A stretch of 5,809 nucleotides of DNA, from the NCBI GenBank assembly GCA_005788065.1, contig SXZD01000199.1:1-5809 (forward strand), in the 5' to 3' direction. Origin of the DNA: Burkholderiales bacterium (GTDB lineage: Bacteria; Pseudomonadota; Gammaproteobacteria; Burkholderiales; Burkholderiaceae_B). The notes below the pieces were generated by a model that was given only the letters and a program-made list of their open reading frames with translations, was not told the DNA's origin and made no database searches. A program made the translations under genes and the position numbers. Of this stretch, positions 1 to 5,050 are shown piece after piece (positions within the stretch are counted from its first letter, which is position 1; each line of letters opens with the position of its first letter).

Positions 1-428
1 AGGATGCCGATCTGCACGATGGATGTCCAGAACAACGCGGCGCCGGTTTTGGCGCTGCTGGTCAGCGTGGTGTGTTCTTCAAAGCTTTCATGCTTGTTTT
101 CCACTTCGGAGTAGATCTCTTTGGTTGCTTTCCACAGCAGGAAGAGACCCCCGAAAAACAGCACAAGGTCGCGGCCCGTGATCGATTTCTCGAGAACGGT
201 GAACAGCGGCTCTGTCAGCCCGATGATCCATGACAACGAAAACAGCAACGCGACGCGCGAGGCCATGGCAAAGATCAGCCCGAACTGTCGTACCTTGTTC
301 TGCATGTGGGCGGGCAATTTGGACACCAACACCGTGATGAAGATCACGTGGTCGATGCCCAGCACGATTTCCAGGGCGGCCAGCATGAAAAACGCCAGCC
401 ACACATTGGGGTCCATCAAAAGTTCCAT
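1..428 (-). CDS. TerC-family integral membrane protein, C-terminal part beyond the window
   Basis: The first 142 residues and part of codon 143 are present; the gene runs off the left edge. The start is the ATG read at 428-426, with a weak GGA about 8 nt upstream. Family signatures are clear. Helix 1 (about residues 8-36) carries LEIVLGIDHVIF with the acidic E20 and D26 typical of TerC. Helix 2 (about 49-75) follows, then GRDLVLFFGGLFLLWKATKEI (about 86-105), one of the most conserved TerC stretches. Next comes a hydrophilic loop rich in Glu and His (106-122), and another helix begins near 130. Known of the family: TerC proteins include tellurite-resistance-associated proteins and the Alx/YkoY-type manganese exporters. 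They sit in the inner membrane, and the conserved acids are thought to bind metal. Tellurite resistance itself cannot be inferred here because no other ter genes are visible. The gene is co-directional with htpX, 92 bp downstream of it, so read-through is possible. I saw no manganese riboswitch in the gap. Confidence 0.9.
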   Translation of the reverse strand, partial: MELLMDPNVWLAFFMLAALEIVLGIDHVIFITVLVSKLPAHMQNKVRQFGLIFAMASRVALLFSLSWIIGLTEPLFTVLEKSITGRDLVLFFGGLFLLWKATKEIYSEVENKHESFEEHTTLTSSAKTGAALFWTSIVQIGI

Positions 429-463
429 GTTGATTCCAATAGGGCAAAGTCGGGTCAGGTGCA

Positions 464-477
464 GCCTGCATGCAGGC
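464..477. repeat. 14-bp perfect palindrome between htpX and the TerC gene
   Basis: GCCTGCATGCAGGC is its own reverse complement. It lies about 36 bp upstream of the TerC start and 11 bp from the GC-only hairpin at 488-512. It could be a protein-binding site or, in RNA, a small extra structure in the htpX-TerC spacer. No function is established. Confidence 0.5.
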
Positions 478-487
478 CCTGTGATGT

Positions 488-512
488 CCGGCGCCCCGTA
501 CAGAGGCGCCGG
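488..512 (-). terminator. GC-only hairpin just after htpX; possible terminator or attenuator
   Basis: The arms CCGGCGCC (488-495) and GGCGCCGG (505-512) pair perfectly over 8 bp of G and C only, with a 9-nt loop. The hairpin begins 8 nt past the htpX stop codon in the direction of htpX transcription. No run of U follows it on the minus strand, so it is not a classical intrinsic terminator. It may slow polymerase, protect the htpX mRNA 3' end, or lower read-through into the TerC gene. Confidence 0.5.
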
Positions 513-520
513 TTGTCAGA

Positions 521-1396
521 TCAGCCCTGGCGCAGCGCAGCGATGCGCTCTTCGATCGACGGATGGCTGGAGAACAGGCTGGCCATGCCGCCGGGGGTAC
601 CGATGCCGGAGGCCGCCATGTTCGACGGCAGGGTGCCGGCCTGCAGTCCGCCCAGACGACGCAGGGCGTTGATCATCGGTGTGGGCGTACGCATCAAGTC
701 TGCCGCACCCCGGTCGGCGCGGAATTCACGCTGACGTGAGAAGTACATCACGATGACCGATGCCAGCACACCGAGCGCAATCTCGGTGACCAGCACGGTT
801 GCGTAGTAGCCGATGCCCGGGCCGCTGCTCTCTTCGTCGTTCTTGCGCAGAGCGTTGTCCACAATGCTGCCCACCACGCGGGCGATGAAGAACACAAACG
901 TGTTGACCACACCCTGAATCAGCGTCAACGTGACCATGTCGCCGTTGGCCACGTGCGCCACTTCATGCGCCAGCACGGCCTCGGCTTCTTCGCGGCTCAT
1001 GGAGTGCAACAGACCTGTGGACACCGCCACCAGCGAGTTGTTGCGGCTCGGACCGGTCGCAAATGCGTTGGGCTCGCCGTCGTAGATGGCTACTTCGGGC
1101 ATGGCGATGTTGGCGCGCTGTGCCAGCGTCTGCACGGTCTGCACCAACCAGGCTTCCACCTGGTCGCGCGGTTGCTCGATGACCTGGGCGCCTGTGCTCC
1201 ATTTGGCGATGGGTTTGCTCATCCACAGGCTGATGAAAGCACCACCAAAGCCCATGACGGCTGCAAAACCCAGCAGCTTGACGAGATTCAGGTTGCCGGC
1301 GCTGTAAAAGCCGGTCAGACCCAAGACGCTGACAGTAATGCCAAGCACCACCATGATGGCCAGGTTGGTGGCTAAAAACAGCAAAATGCGTTTCAT
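521..1396 (-). CDS. htpX: Protease HtpX, membrane zinc metalloprotease (M48 family)
   Basis: HtpX is an inner-membrane zinc endopeptidase that degrades misfolded or damaged membrane proteins and acts alongside FtsH. The product is 291 aa, close to the 293 aa of the E. coli protein. Helices 1 and 2 lie at about residues 4-27 and 37-58. The zinc motif HEVAH is at 144-148 and is followed by NGDM, as is usual for the family. Two further hydrophobic segments lie at about 155-177 and 196-218. The third zinc ligand is probably E224, in the REFRAD stretch. The C-terminal FSSHPSIEERIAAL is also typical. The start is the ATG at 1396-1394, giving MKRILLF, preceded by AAGGAG at a 7-nt gap. The frame stays open upstream into nhaR, but family length and the binding site fix the start here. 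nhaR diverges upstream, and the TerC gene follows on the same strand. In E. coli, htpX responds to heat and envelope stress; no clear sigma-32 promoter is visible here. Confidence 0.97.
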   Translation of the reverse strand: MKRILLFLATNLAIMVVLGITVSVLGLTGFYSAGNLNLVKLLGFAAVMGFGGAFISLWMSKPIAKWSTGAQVIEQPRDQVEAWLVQTVQTLAQRANIAMPEVAIYDGEPNAFATGPSRNNSLVAVSTGLLHSMSREEAEAVLAHEVAHVANGDMVTLTLIQGVVNTFVFFIARVVGSIVDNALRKNDEESSGPGIGYYATVLVTEIALGVLASVIVMYFSRQREFRADRGAADLMRTPTPMINALRRLGGLQAGTLPSNMAASGIGTPGGMASLFSSHPSIEERIAALRQG

Positions 1397-1569
1397 GAGT
1401 ACAACTCCTTGTGTGTAAGAACGGCGGACCAATGTTCCGCTTATCAGTTTGACATTGTAGGCAGACAATGTGTCAGAATAAAGCGGATAATATGGAATCA
1501 ACCATCCAATTTTATTGGATATCCGATCCCTTGAAATGTCTCCGTCCCCACACCACATGGCAGGTTTGA
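1397..1569. promoter_or_regulatory. Divergent htpX / nhaR control region with two perfect dyads
   Basis: This 173-bp gap holds the start signals of two divergent genes. Dyad 1 is ACATTGT (1452-1458) with ACAATGT (1465-1471), perfect 7-bp arms and a 6-bp spacer. Dyad 2 is ATCCAAT (1504-1510) with ATTGGAT (1514-1520), perfect 7-bp arms and TTT between. A wider pair, TCCGCTT (1436-1442) and AAGCGGA (1481-1487), encloses dyad 1. Weak promoter candidates are as follows. For nhaR: CAGACA (1462-1467), 18 bp, GATAAT (1486-1491). For htpX on the minus strand: TTTATT (1482-1477), 17 bp, TACAAT (1459-1454). If these are right, dyad 1 overlaps the htpX -10 and the nhaR -35, and dyad 2 lies just after the nhaR start point. 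That arrangement would suit a LysR regulator controlling its neighbour and itself. The dyads are seen directly; the promoter calls are inference. Confidence 0.55.
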
Positions 1570-2448
1570 ATGGCGCACGATCTGAATTTCCATCATTTAC
1601 GCTATTTTTGGATGGTGGCCCGTCTGGGCAGCATGACCGCAGCGGCAGAAAGGCTGAATGTGCGCACCCAGACCCTGTCCACCCAGGTGGCACAGCTGGA
1701 GCGCAGCATCGGTAGGGCACTGTTCCAGCCGGCGGGTCGGGGGCTGGCATTGACAGAGGCCGGTAGGGTTGCCTTGCGGTACGCCGACCAGATTTTCCAG
1801 TTGGGCGACCAGTTGGAGGACAGCCTGCGGGACGATGCGTTGGATCACACCCTGCGACTGTCGGTGGGCATTGCAGATGCGTTGCCCAAATCGGTCACGT
1901 ATCAGGCGCTGGAACCGGTGTTGGCGTTGCCGCAATCTGTGCGCATCAGCTGCACGGAGGGGCATTTTGATGTGCTGTGCTCTGAACTGGTGCAGCACCG
2001 GATCGATCTTGTGCTTGCAGAGCGCCCCGGTGTGAGCGGCAGCTCGCATTTGCGGGTAACGAAGCTGTTTGAGTATCCGGTGCGGGTGTTCATTCATGCG
2101 AGCAAGGCTGGCGACTTTTCCGGTGGCTTTCCTGAACGCTTGGCTCGCGCGCCGTTTCTCATGCCGTCGCGACGCAATGCGCTGCGACCGCGGCTTGAGC
2201 ACTGGTTTGAGGAGTTGGGTATCGAGCCGACGGTGGTGGGCGAGTTTGATGATCTGGCGCTGTTGGAGGCTTTTGGACGCAATGGCATGGGTGCATTTGC
2301 GCTGCCGTGCCGCGATCCGGCTGAGATGACGGCGGGTGGTGGCTTGGTGCATCTGGGCGATGCGGCGGGGGTGACGGAGGAGTTTTTCGCATTCGCGCAC
2401 CCGAGAAGTTTGCAGCATCCGGCGCTGAAGACCATCTTTGGGGGATGA
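1570..2448 (+). CDS. nhaR: LysR-family transcriptional regulator, NhaR type
   Basis: The product is a 292-aa DNA-binding regulator. The N-terminal winged helix-turn-helix covers about residues 6-65, opening with NFHHLRYFWMVARLGSMTAAA and including the QTLSTQVAQLE recognition region (34-44). A linker helix (RYADQIFQL, about 70-78) leads to the effector domain from about residue 93. Several stretches recall E. coli NhaR rather than a generic LysR protein: the NxHHLxYFW opening, GRGL (56-59), RYAD, VGIADALPK (99-107), the P-x-RR-N/S-x-L stretch (about 199-205) and GEFDDLALLEAFG (224-236). In E. coli, NhaR activates the sodium/proton antiporter gene nhaA in response to Na+. No antiporter is in this window, so the target here is unknown; htpX, which diverges upstream, is the obvious candidate. 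The ATG at 1570 has AGG 5 nt upstream, and the MAHDLNFHHL start matches family length. The gene ends convergent with the membrane protein gene at 2586. Confidence 0.87.
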   Translation: MAHDLNFHHLRYFWMVARLGSMTAAAERLNVRTQTLSTQVAQLERSIGRALFQPAGRGLALTEAGRVALRYADQIFQLGDQLEDSLRDDALDHTLRLSVGIADALPKSVTYQALEPVLALPQSVRISCTEGHFDVLCSELVQHRIDLVLAERPGVSGSSHLRVTKLFEYPVRVFIHASKAGDFSGGFPERLARAPFLMPSRRNALRPRLEHWFEELGIEPTVVGEFDDLALLEAFGRNGMGAFALPCRDPAEMTAGGGLVHLGDAAGVTEEFFAFAHPRSLQHPALKTIFGG

Positions 2449-2475
2449 TTGCTGCGCTGGTTCTGTGAGAGTCGC

Positions 2476-2532
2476 TCAGGCTGGCCTGCAGTGCTGTTCG
2501 ATCATGTGCCTTAGTGTCAGACGGCGTTCGGA
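2476..2532 (+). repeat. 57-bp intergenic repeat, copy A
   Basis: This segment aligns without gaps to 4685-4741 with 44 of 57 identical bases by my hand count. Conserved blocks are TCAGGC-nn-GCCTGCAGTGC at the left, CATG-n-GCCT in the middle, and GTCAGA-n-GG-n-GTTCGGA at the right. The left block contains the inverted pair CAGGC/GCCTG in both copies. Similarity may continue to about 2542, where copy B carries some 16 extra bases. This copy sits between the convergent ends of nhaR and the four-helix membrane protein gene. Confidence 0.6.
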
Positions 2533-2547
2533 GCGAATCCGGACGCC
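2523..2547. terminator. Hairpin between convergent genes, terminator-like
   Basis: GGCGTTCGG (2523-2531) pairs with CCGGACGCC (2539-2547) as a 9-bp stem with one G-T wobble and the 7-nt loop AGCGAAT. It lies 74 bp after the nhaR stop and 38 bp after the stop of the minus-strand membrane protein gene. A bidirectional terminator would be expected here. Neither strand has a U run after the stem, so intrinsic termination would be weak. An outer pair, GTCAGA (2516-2521) and TCTGAC (2574-2579), could enclose it. Its left arm overlaps the end of repeat copy A. Confidence 0.5.
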
Positions 2548-2585
2548 AAAGACGAACAACGATCGCCACAGTATCTGACGCCTGA

Positions 2586-3086
2586 TCACGGCATCAGATT
2601 GCCCACCATCGGATGCTTGAGAAATCCGACCAACAACACCGCAATGCCGCCAATCTCAGCGACGATCAGCGAGCCCATGAACAGGCCCAGCAGCGCACGC
2701 GGCATCGGAAACTGACCGAATCGATGCGGTTGCCGCATCTGGTTATCCGGTCCGCTCAACAGCCCTTGCAGCATGTAGGAAAACACTGCCGCGAAAAAGT
2801 AGATCAGCGGCAACAGCGCCGCAATGAAATTCACTCTCGCTGACCACACGCTGAACGCAGCCAATGCTGCCATCACAACGCACGCAAAGCTGTACATCAG
2901 CGCTGCGCGGTGTGCGATGTCGACATATGGATGCGCAAGACCGCGGTGGTTGCGCCACATCTGCGCAAATTTCCACACACCGGTCAGCAAGCCGATCATC
3001 AGCAGCAAGCCGGCGCATGCGATGCACAGCACCGAGGCCGGCGGCAGCAAGTATCCCTGCAGGGTTTGTCGGGCAACTTCAAACAT
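2586..3086 (-). CDS. Uncharacterised membrane protein with four predicted helices
   Basis: The product is 166 aa and I do not recognise the family. Four hydrophobic segments are visible, at about residues 16-38, 62-80, 86-109 and 133-156. The loop between helices 1 and 2 (39-61) is polar and His-rich (WRNHRGLAHPYVDIAHR). The loop between helices 3 and 4 (110-131) is rich in Gln, Arg and Pro. With the short N-terminus, this suggests an inner-membrane protein with both ends on the same side. I see no catalytic motif, lipobox or cleavable signal peptide. The ATG at 3086-3084 has a GAGAG-type binding site about 6 nt upstream. The gene starts 54 bp after the 5'-nucleotidase stop on the same strand, so it is probably the last gene of a three-gene unit. 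It ends near a terminator-like hairpin. It is likely real because it is long, hydrophobic in the right pattern and fills the gap cleanly. Confidence 0.78.
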   Translation of the reverse strand: MFEVARQTLQGYLLPPASVLCIACAGLLLMIGLLTGVWKFAQMWRNHRGLAHPYVDIAHRAALMYSFACVVMAALAAFSVWSARVNFIAALLPLIYFFAAVFSYMLQGLLSGPDNQMRQPHRFGQFPMPRALLGLFMGSLIVAEIGGIAVLLVGFLKHPMVGNLMP

Positions 3087-3140
3087 CGTGGTCTCTCATC
3101 ACGTGTGCCACCTCTTCGGGCAGCGATTCATCAGATCTTC

Positions 3141-4043
3141 TCAGCCCTGTTTTCGCCAGCGAGGAATGACCTGCGCTGTCGGTCCGGCGCGCAAGCCTGA
3201 TTCACAGTGCGTAAGTTGATCGTCAAAGAAAAAGTCCGGTTCAAACGATTGCAGGAAGGGCCCCTTTTCCAGGCCGCCGAGAAACATCGCTTCATCAACG
3301 GAAATATTCCAGCTCATCAGCGTGCGGATGGCACGTTCATGCGCAGGCGCGCTGCGGGCAGTGACCAATGCGGTGCGAATTTTCACGGGCAGATGCCCTG
3401 CCGAATTCTGCAGCGTATGCAAGGCCTCCAGCAAAGGTTTCAAAGGCCCGTCGCCCAGCGGTTGAAGTGCCTTGCTCGCTTCGTGGGATTGAAATGCATC
3501 CAGACCATCATTTTGATAGATGCGCTCGGCCTCGTCGCTGAAGAGCACTGCGTCGCCGTCAAACGCAATCCGCAGTTCGCCCGGGTGGCGCTGCGCATCC
3601 ACCACTGAGTGGTTGAAAACGCGGGCAGCCGGAAACTGGTTGGCCAGCGCTTCATTCACGTCAGACTCGTTGGCCGACAGAAACAGATGCGCCCCCAGTG
3701 GTTTCAAATAGCCATAAGGGGCAGCACCACGCGTAAACACACCGCGTGTCAGGTTCAGCCCCAATGCCGTGGCAGAGCGGAATACACGCAAACCGGAAAC
3801 AGGGTCATTGCGGGATAGGATGACAACCTCCACCCGATGTTCACCATCACTGTTGAAAGCCAGCAGCTTTTTCACCAGCGGATAAGCCACGCCCGGACCG
3901 GCTGGTACTTCCAGGCGTTCAAGCTGCAAATCCATGTAGCGGCGGTCGTCATGCTGCTCGAAGACTTCGTTTTCTTCTTCGAAATTGAACAGCGCGCGTG
4001 ATGACAGGGCAACAACCAGTTTGCCGTTCAGTGAATAAGGCAT
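3141..4043 (-). CDS. Cytosolic 5'-nucleotidase, cN-I (NT5C1) family, HAD-type fold
   Basis: The 300-aa product resembles the vertebrate cytosolic 5'-nucleotidase I proteins, which remove phosphate from AMP, IMP and related nucleoside monophosphates. Shared stretches run the full length: VALSSRALFNFEEEN (11-25), GLNLTRGVFTRG (95-106), GYLKPLGAHLFLSAN (111-125), RIAFDGDAVLFSDEAE (158-173), the GPLK of 199-202, VTARSAP (227-233), DEAMFLGGLEKGPFL (250-264) and FFFDD (271-275). By analogy with HAD phosphatases, D162 would be the nucleophile and D164 the general acid, T228 motif II, K260 motif III, and D274/D275 the Mg2+-binding motif IV. All are present, so activity is expected. No signal peptide is seen, so it should be cytoplasmic. 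The ATG at 4043-4041 lacks a clear Shine-Dalgarno sequence. It starts 42 bp after the CsbD gene stop, which suggests co-transcription. Substrate preference cannot be read from the sequence. Confidence 0.9.
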   Translation of the reverse strand: MPYSLNGKLVVALSSRALFNFEEENEVFEQHDDRRYMDLQLERLEVPAGPGVAYPLVKKLLAFNSDGEHRVEVVILSRNDPVSGLRVFRSATALGLNLTRGVFTRGAAPYGYLKPLGAHLFLSANESDVNEALANQFPAARVFNHSVVDAQRHPGELRIAFDGDAVLFSDEAERIYQNDGLDAFQSHEASKALQPLGDGPLKPLLEALHTLQNSAGHLPVKIRTALVTARSAPAHERAIRTLMSWNISVDEAMFLGGLEKGPFLQSFEPDFFFDDQLTHCESGLRAGPTAQVIPRWRKQG

Positions 4044-4085
4044 ATCAACAAAGCTGCAAGGCGGACACAGGGTGCGAGGATACGT

Positions 4086-4598
4086 TCATTTTTTCGGCTT
4101 GACAGCCTTCACCACGTCGGTGGCTTTGCTTGCTGCAACGGCTGCAACCTGCGTGGCCGTGTCTGCGGCTTTCTTGACTCGCCCCTTGACGGCTGCTTTC
4201 ACGCCTGTGGCTGCGCCCACAGGGTCGGTTGATGCCTGCTTGACCGTCTCTGTCAGTTTGCCCACGGCACCGGCTGCGAGCGCGCCAGCCTGCTCCATGG
4301 CCTGCTGCACAATGGCGCTGCCCTGTCCGACCAGGGTTTGTGCATCGGCAGCCGCCTTGTTGATGCGGGACACGCTTTGCCCATGGGCGGCTTTGCCCAG
4401 TTCCTTGACCTTGGACTTGACCATCTTGCTGACCAGTTGGGCTGAAGAATCGATCTCGGTCCGCGCCATTTGCGCTGCGCCTTTGACCTGCTGCAACTTG
4501 CCGTCAATCAGCAGATCGTCGCGCTTCATCAGTTCGCCGACCTTGGCTTTGACGCCACCGGCCAGCAGATTGGCCCGACCTTTGATCTTTTCTTTCAT
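4086..4598 (-). CDS. CsbD-family stress protein with a long Ala/Lys-rich C-terminal extension
   Basis: The 170-aa product opens with a CsbD-like domain (about residues 1-45): MKEKIKGRANLLAGGVKAKVGEL, then a D-D-L-x-x-D-G-K-L-Q-Q-V-K-G-A-A-Q stretch. CsbD and E. coli YjbJ proteins are small (about 60-70 aa), abundant, general-stress-induced and of unknown molecular function. Here the domain is followed by about 125 residues of Ala, Lys, Val and Thr. It has few aromatics, is probably helical, and ends in a strongly basic tail (about 134-170, last residues KAVKPKK). The tail recalls LEA-like, phasin-like or histone-H1-like sequences by composition only. No signal peptide or membrane segment is seen. 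The ATG at 4598-4596 has an excellent AAGGAGA site just upstream. It is the first gene of a probable three-gene unit, 42 bp before the 5'-nucleotidase gene. A sigma-S-like -10 and a leader hairpin lie upstream. Confidence 0.87.
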   Translation of the reverse strand: MKEKIKGRANLLAGGVKAKVGELMKRDDLLIDGKLQQVKGAAQMARTEIDSSAQLVSKMVKSKVKELGKAAHGQSVSRINKAAADAQTLVGQGSAIVQQAMEQAGALAAGAVGKLTETVKQASTDPVGAATGVKAAVKGRVKKAADTATQVAAVAASKATDVVKAVKPKK

Positions 4599-4616
4599 GC
4601 GTGTCTCCTTGGATGG

Positions 4617-4637
4617 AAGCGGATGCGTGCTCCGCTT
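4617..4637 (-). promoter_or_regulatory. Leader hairpin of the CsbD gene
   Basis: AAGCGGA (4617-4623) and TCCGCTT (4631-4637) pair perfectly over 7 bp with a 7-nt loop. The stem ends about 6 nt upstream of the AAGGAG binding site, inside the predicted leader. It could protect the mRNA 5' end or affect ribosome access. The same two 7-mers occur in opposite order in the htpX/nhaR gap. Confidence 0.5.
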
Positions 4638-4645
4638 GAAAGGTC

Positions 4646-4652
4646 AGTGTAG
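4646..4652 (-). promoter_or_regulatory. Sigma-S-like -10 element for the CsbD gene
   Basis: On the minus strand the bases read CTACACT, one mismatch from the sigma-S consensus CTATACT, with the C at -13 that sigma-S favours. No good -35 is seen at 17 bp (TGTTCA at best), which sigma-S promoters tolerate. The predicted transcript would start about 40 nt before the ATG and include the leader hairpin. This fits a general-stress gene, but the call rests on a short motif. Confidence 0.4.
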
Positions 4653-4684
4653 AGCAGAGTGTTAGCGGTGAACAGGGGGCATCG

Positions 4685-4741
4685 TCAGGCAAGCCTGCAG
4701 TGCGGCGCAAACATGCGCCTATCTGTCAGAGGGTGTTCGGA
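4685..4741 (+). repeat. 57-bp intergenic repeat, copy B
   Basis: This is the partner of 2476-2532, in the same orientation and without gaps (44 of 57 bases by hand count). It lies upstream of the CsbD gene, so the two copies bracket the three-gene minus-strand block. After the repeat comes a perfect inverted pair, CCGGAT (4753-4758) and ATCCGG (4762-4767), which seems to match the 3' continuation of copy A once about 16 extra bases are allowed. Confidence 0.6.
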
Positions 4742-4968
4742 AGTTGACTCCGCCGGATCGCATCCGGGCATTTGACTGCGCGACTGCGATGCGACCGTAC
4801 CCGAGGCCCCGCGCAGTCGGGGCGAGGAGGGCGCGAGCACAAAGACGCAGAAAATGAGCCGGGAGAACCGCCGGAGCAACGACGGACGCCCAAGACGCGC
4901 AGGACGCGCAGAACACCCGCCGCCTGCACTAGCCACAGCAACAACGAACACCCAAAACGCGCCACCAA
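4742..4968. other. GC-rich low-complexity intergenic stretch without a convincing gene
   Basis: Several overlapping frames are open through this stretch. They encode Arg/Pro/Ala-rich chains in more than one frame and on both strands, without ribosome binding sites, which is the mark of GC-rich non-coding DNA. It contains the inverted pairs CCGGAT/ATCCGG (4753-4767) and GCCCCG/CGGGGC (4806-4811, 4818-4823), the 9-nt tandem repeat at 4885-4911, and GAACACCC twice (4911-4918, 4946-4953). From about 4836 the repeated GACGC-type words resemble a decayed family of intergenic repeats. I recognise no RNA gene. Confidence 0.5.
4885..4911. repeat. 9-nt tandem repeat, three units
   Basis: The units are GACGCCCAA (4885-4893), GACGCGCAG (4894-4902) and GACGCGCAG (4903-4911). 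The last two are identical and the first differs at three positions. The partial unit GACG precedes the array, and AACACCCGC follows. A related GACGCAGAA lies upstream near 4844. The period is a multiple of three, but I see no coding context. Confidence 0.55.
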
Positions 4969-5003
4969 TTGTTAACAAACGTAATCGACGCCGATGTTAA
5001 CAT
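4969..5003. promoter_or_regulatory. Pair of GTTAAC-centred palindromes, possible operator
   Basis: TTGTTAACAA (4969-4978) and ATGTTAACAT (4994-5003) are both perfect 10-bp palindromes sharing the core TGTTAACA, with centres 25 bp apart. They sit where the sequence turns from GC-rich to AT-rich, about 50-80 bp upstream of the predicted promoter at 5051. Two copies of one dyad upstream of a promoter suggest a dimeric regulator, most likely an activator at this distance. I cannot name the family. Confidence 0.5.
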
Positions 5004-5050
5004 TCGTTTTAAGTATCTGCTCTAACAACAGTTTTTTGCCTGAAACTCCC

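Noticed and set aside
88..471. A minus-strand frame over the start of the TerC gene
   Set aside because: It is in a different frame from the TerC reading, has no recognisable domain, and is His/Arg-rich shadow sequence.
455..473. A third copy of the 57-bp repeat in the htpX-TerC gap
   Set aside because: TCAGG and GCCTGCA occur at similar spacing, but the rest of the unit cannot be aligned; the likeness may come from the local palindrome alone.
1530..1553. A sigma-32-like heat-shock promoter (CTTGAAA and CCCCACAC) in front of nhaR
   Set aside because: Only 9 bp lie between the elements, too short for sigma-32, and it points to nhaR rather than htpX.
521..1750. A longer HtpX starting upstream, inside nhaR
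   Set aside because: The extra 118 residues are antisense to the nhaR DNA-binding domain and do not resemble HtpX. The ATG at 1396 has a strong AAGGAG and gives the family length of 291 aa.
1597..2418. A 273-codon open frame antisense to nhaR
   Set aside because: It is a shadow of a GC-rich gene, Arg/Gln/His-rich with no domain, and nhaR on the other strand is clearly real.
2449..2585. A small RNA or attachment site in the nhaR convergent gap
   Set aside because: A hairpin and repeat copy A are present, but I see no promoter, U-run or integrase to support either reading.
4072..4665. A 197-codon plus-strand frame over the CsbD gene
   Set aside because: Its Ala/Thr/Ser/Leu-rich sequence is the reverse reading of the Ala/Lys tail; the minus-strand gene has family similarity and a strong binding site.
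4685..4978. Small genes in the GC-rich gap (minus-strand frames at 4685-4978, 4719-4916 and 4726-4968, plus strand 4772-4975)
   Set aside because: Several frames are open at once, all Arg/Pro/Ser-rich, without ribosome binding sites, and they run over the repeats. This is low-complexity DNA, not coding sequence.
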